Positions 61,544 to 64,000 of a stretch of DNA of 64,000 nt are shown in pieces. Both the position numbers and the translations under genes were made by a program. The DNA comes from Caballeronia mineralivorans PML1(12). Its GTDB lineage: Bacteria; Pseudomonadota; Gammaproteobacteria; Burkholderiales; Burkholderiaceae. Positions within the stretch are counted from its first letter, which is position 1, and each line of letters begins with the position of its first letter. The notes under the pieces were generated by a model. The model was not told the origin of the DNA, made no database searches, and saw nothing but the letters and a program-made list of their open reading frames with translations. The stretch covers positions 1 through 64,000 of the forward strand of contig NZ_AEJF01000121.1 in the NCBI RefSeq assembly GCF_001028175.1, read 5' to 3'.

Positions 61544-62650
61544 ATGAACCTGAGACCTGCGTTTGTCCTGATGGCTTCTGTCGTTCTGGCGGCTTGCGCT
61601 GGAAACGGAAGCACGAACCCCGGGCCTTTGGCGAATGCGCCGAAGGTCATCATGGATTCCGACTTCAATACGATGGGCGACGACGGCCAGCTCTTTGCGA
61701 TGACCACGCAGTTAATGGCCCAAGGGAAAGTGAATCTGCTCGGCTTGACGGTAGTAACCGGCAATGACTGGCTATTGCAGGAACAAGCGGATGCGCTTAA
61801 GGCCGTGGAACGAATGGGCGTGCAGAACGTGGTCGGTGTTTATGCCGGCGCGAATTACCCGCTGCAATACGATGTCGCCAGCATCCGCGCCCAGCAAGCA
61901 GCCAATCCCAACGGATATTTCGGTGCGTGGAGCCGGCCCGAACCCACTCAGGCTTCCCAACTGATCGCGCCGCCCGATGGCTTCGCCACCAGCACGAAAC
62001 TGCAGGCGCAGAACGCATCTGACTTCATGATCGATACGATCAAGCGTTATCCGAATCAGGTCACCATTATCGAAGTCGGACCGCCGACTAATCTCGCGAC
62101 CGCGCTGCGCAAGGCGCCGGAAATCGCACCGCTTATCAAGCAGATTGTTTATATGGGCGGCGCCATGGCTGTGCCGGGGAATGCGAATGCCGTGGGTGAG
62201 CTTAACTGGTGGTTCGATCCGCTCGCGACGCGCACGGTGCTGCAAACCACCATTCCTCAGTCCGTGATCCCGCTGGATGTGACTAATACCGTGCCGCTAA
62301 CCGAAAGCGTCTACAACCAGATCGCCAACAATCCCAGCAAGCAGAACGCCGTCACGAAAGCGTATGCGACGACCAATGCCAATGCCTTTGCCACCAATAC
62401 CCACATCTACGATACGCTGACCATCGCCTATTTCCTCGATCCGACATACGCGACGCAGACAAAAAGCGCGTACCTGGATATAGATACAACCAGCGGCGAG
62501 GATCAGGGTCACGTCATGGTCTATCCCGGTCAGCCGGCCGCGGGTGCTTCGCCGCAAAAGATCACCTACGTCACTCAATTCGATAACAACCGGTTCTTCA
62601 ATCTTTACATCGATCTGTTGACACGCCCCGTTCCGGTGACCATGCCTTAG
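61544..62650 (+). CDS. Lipoprotein nucleoside hydrolase
   Basis: A 368-residue inosine-uridine nucleoside hydrolase family protein that should cleave ribonucleosides into base and ribose. A lipoprotein signal (MNLRPAFVLMASVVLAACAG, lipobox LAAC) places it outside the cytoplasm. The calcium motif is MDSDFNTMGDD, two residues longer than the usual DTDPGxDD. Further blocks: VTIIEVGPPTNLATALRKAPEIAPLIKQIVYMGGAM and ELNWWFDPLATRTVL. Start at 61544; one at 61532 adds four residues. Position after rbs suggests ribose supply to RbsABC. Confidence 0.87.
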   Translation: MNLRPAFVLMASVVLAACAGNGSTNPGPLANAPKVIMDSDFNTMGDDGQLFAMTTQLMAQGKVNLLGLTVVTGNDWLLQEQADALKAVERMGVQNVVGVYAGANYPLQYDVASIRAQQAANPNGYFGAWSRPEPTQASQLIAPPDGFATSTKLQAQNASDFMIDTIKRYPNQVTIIEVGPPTNLATALRKAPEIAPLIKQIVYMGGAMAVPGNANAVGELNWWFDPLATRTVLQTTIPQSVIPLDVTNTVPLTESVYNQIANNPSKQNAVTKAYATTNANAFATNTHIYDTLTIAYFLDPTYATQTKSAYLDIDTTSGEDQGHVMVYPGQPAAGASPQKITYVTQFDNNRFFNLYIDLLTRPVPVTMP

Positions 62651-63085
62651 GTTGGTTTTTGCTCGCGCCGGTGGACGGGGTTTGGGTTTTGGTCTGCTGG
62701 CGCGGGTGGTCGGGGGTGGTGCTGGGTTGGTGCTTTCGGCGTTAGTGGTCTGCGTGAGTTAGCTGTTCTCTTTATCACTATTAGCCACTGTGCGTGGCGG
62801 CACTTCATTTCTTTTTCCACCGAACGGCGAAAAAGAAACAGAAGCAAAGAAAACACCTCTCAACCATCGGCAAGTTAGTGTCCCTAGCGTGCAGGCTAGG
62901 CGTTTTTGGCACCTGATAGCACGGTGCTCGCCAGACATCACCGATGTTTGAAGCCCGACCTCTCCGAACACAGATACCCACACGCTTCGCCACCAATGAC
63001 TGAACCTGCCCAAGGGTCATCCCGCGCTATCCGCGTACAACCTCCTCAAGAAAGAAGCGCGCGGTCCACGTAGCCAACCCACCAC
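62651..63085 (+). repeat. Dispersed intergenic repeat, copy C
   Basis: Same block order as copy A, and its far end (62936-63085) matches copy B, so C is the most complete single copy. It starts with GCTCGCGCCGGTGGACGGGG, the outer end also found at 6406 and 34025 in reverse. Internal hairpin: TTTCTTTTT (62808-62816) with AAAAAGAAA (62830-62838). Fills the gap between the nucleoside hydrolase and acyltransferase genes; no transposase. Confidence 0.85.
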
Positions 63086-63091
63086 GAAAAC

Positions 63092-64000
63092 TTAGTGCGC
63101 ATGCTCAGGTTGCCCAATCGAGCGCGGTGAACGCGACGTCTTGTAGGCTTTGCGCAGATAGGCACACAAGGGCTTTTCAATCGACAGGAAACTGAAGATC
63201 GATACGGCCGTCAATGCAAGCAAGAATCCGAGGAACGGCACGGGCGAAGTGGCAACGCTCGGGAACAGCATCTTTGCGTACCGGAAGAGCGGCACATGCA
63301 GTATGTAGAACGCAAAACTCGCCTCCCCAAGCAGCACCATGGGCTTGCTGCCAAGCCAGCGGCTAAGCGGCCCCGCCGCACGTGCCAGGAAATAGAGAAG
63401 CAGGATAAACGCAGGAAACAACAGGGCCTTAGCCAACAAGTGATTGGCCAGCACAATAACCGCGATTGCTGCGGCTAAAGCCGCGAAAGCGGCGACATCG
63501 AAGCGAAATTTCCTGGCCAGACCCTGGCTCAGGTAAAGCCGCGCCATGCATATCCCGGCGATAAACTCACCTATACGAAGCACCGGGGTAAAGTTCACCA
63601 GCTCTCGCAGCCAATACGCGTCTCCCAATGATGACGGCAGGAACGAAAGCGTCAACGTAGGAATAACGGAAAACAACCAGCAGGCGCCAATCAAACTCAA
63701 AAGCACACCAACGCTGCGATTTTTCAGGAAAGTGAACAAGAAGGGAAACGACGCGTAGAAGACCGCTTCTGCGGAGAGCGACCATCCGGGCGTGTTCCAG
63801 GCGGTAGCCGTGGTGGGCGTCCAGGCCTGCAGCAGCGCGAGAGAGATCACGCCATAAAACGCTAGCCGCGCGTACAAGCCGGCCGAGTGCCCGTGCAAAG
63901 AAGCCAGGTTCGTATAAACCAGCGGTGCGAAAACGATCCAGCCCAATAAATAGATCGGGTAGATTTTGGCGAACCGTGAGAAATAGAACTGTCGTACGGC
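63092..64000 (-). CDS. Acyltransferase 3 (OafA/YrhL-like) membrane protein, 5'-truncated by window end
   Basis: An integral-membrane O-acyltransferase that modifies surface sugars, lipids or peptidoglycan. The frame remains open to base 64000, giving 302 residues visible of a usual 360-400; the missing N-terminus would hold the catalytic His. Visible are RFAKIYPIYLLGW at the truncated end, NTPGWSLSAEAVFYASFPFLF with the conserved Ser-Glu, GEFIAGICMARLYL and GEASFAFYILHVPLFRY. The C-terminus ends in a basic tail. The acyl acceptor is unknown. Confidence 0.9.
   Translation of the reverse strand, partial: AVRQFYFSRFAKIYPIYLLGWIVFAPLVYTNLASLHGHSAGLYARLAFYGVISLALLQAWTPTTATAWNTPGWSLSAEAVFYASFPFLFTFLKNRSVGVLLSLIGACWLFSVIPTLTLSFLPSSLGDAYWLRELVNFTPVLRIGEFIAGICMARLYLSQGLARKFRFDVAAFAALAAAIAVIVLANHLLAKALLFPAFILLLYFLARAAGPLSRWLGSKPMVLLGEASFAFYILHVPLFRYAKMLFPSVATSPVPFLGFLLALTAVSIFSFLSIEKPLCAYLRKAYKTSRSPRSIGQPEHAH

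Noticed and set aside
1..64000. CRISPR array, tRNA, rRNA, prophage genes
   Set aside because: No regular short repeats with spacers, no cloverleaf-like tRNA, no phage structural or integrase genes seen.

Overview
The window reads as chromosomal DNA of a high-GC betaproteobacterium of the Burkholderiaceae, most likely Paraburkholderia or Caballeronia. The basis is the gene families: two porins of the Burkholderia type (mature start AQSSVTLYG), DUF4148 and DUF2968 proteins, hopanoid-tailoring genes, many OmpR-type regulators and a dense set of catabolic and uptake operons. I see no rRNA, tRNA, CRISPR array, prophage or transposase. About 56 protein genes are supported. The first (gabD-like) and the last (acyltransferase) are cut by the window ends.

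Layout. Bases 1-2658: end of a catabolic operon (succinate-semialdehyde dehydrogenase, M14 deacylase, cupin). Bases 2659-9604: DUF4148 protein, porin, LysR regulator, an atypical orphan response regulator beside an AT-rich gap, a beta-propeller lipoprotein and a PAP2 phosphatase. Bases 9730-18558: a tripartite RND efflux operon with its regulators, two response regulators sharing one kinase. Bases 18574-23406: a NitT/TauT-type ABC importer joined to a TctD/TctE-like pair. Bases 23635-27657: a QseB/PmrA-like orphan regulator divergent from a small Ala/Ser/Thr-rich protein, cytochrome b561, and a QseBC-like pair. Bases 28058-31907: hpnJ, hpnI and hpnL for hopanoid side-chain tailoring and transport, with no hpnK between them. 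Bases 31928-33055: ferritin-like/VIT1 iron exporter.

Bases 34042-44900 are the most interesting part. Two divergent transcription units meet near a LysR gene. One strand carries a flavin reductase, an HpaB-type monooxygenase, a RidA protein and a DUF1028 protein. The other carries a Rieske oxygenase with a Glu in the bridging position, a complete PotABCD-like ABC importer and a PhyH-type dioxygenase. This looks like an uptake and oxidation pathway for an unidentified nitrogen compound, possibly a quaternary or N-methylated one.

Bases 45359-49010 hold a sugar-acid uptake set (MFS carrier, SMP-30 lactonase, porin). Bases 49077-55145 hold an O-methyltransferase, a GGDEF-EAL protein, a DeoR regulator with an MFS carrier and a DUF2968 protein. 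Bases 55371-62650 hold a LysR gene, the ribose importer rbsBAC, ribokinase, and a lipoprotein nucleoside hydrolase that could release ribose outside the cytoplasm for RbsABC to import.

Non-coding structure includes a dispersed repeat family (two full inverted copies at 33187-34025, one at 62651-63085, one truncated at 6270-6406) whose internal hairpin covaries between copies. There are candidate response-regulator boxes at 24351-24367, 24463-24479, 25628-25644 and 27701-27717, and a shared 18-base motif in the two RND-cluster promoters. Several long intercistronic hairpins lack a T-tract; one canonical terminator follows rbsK.
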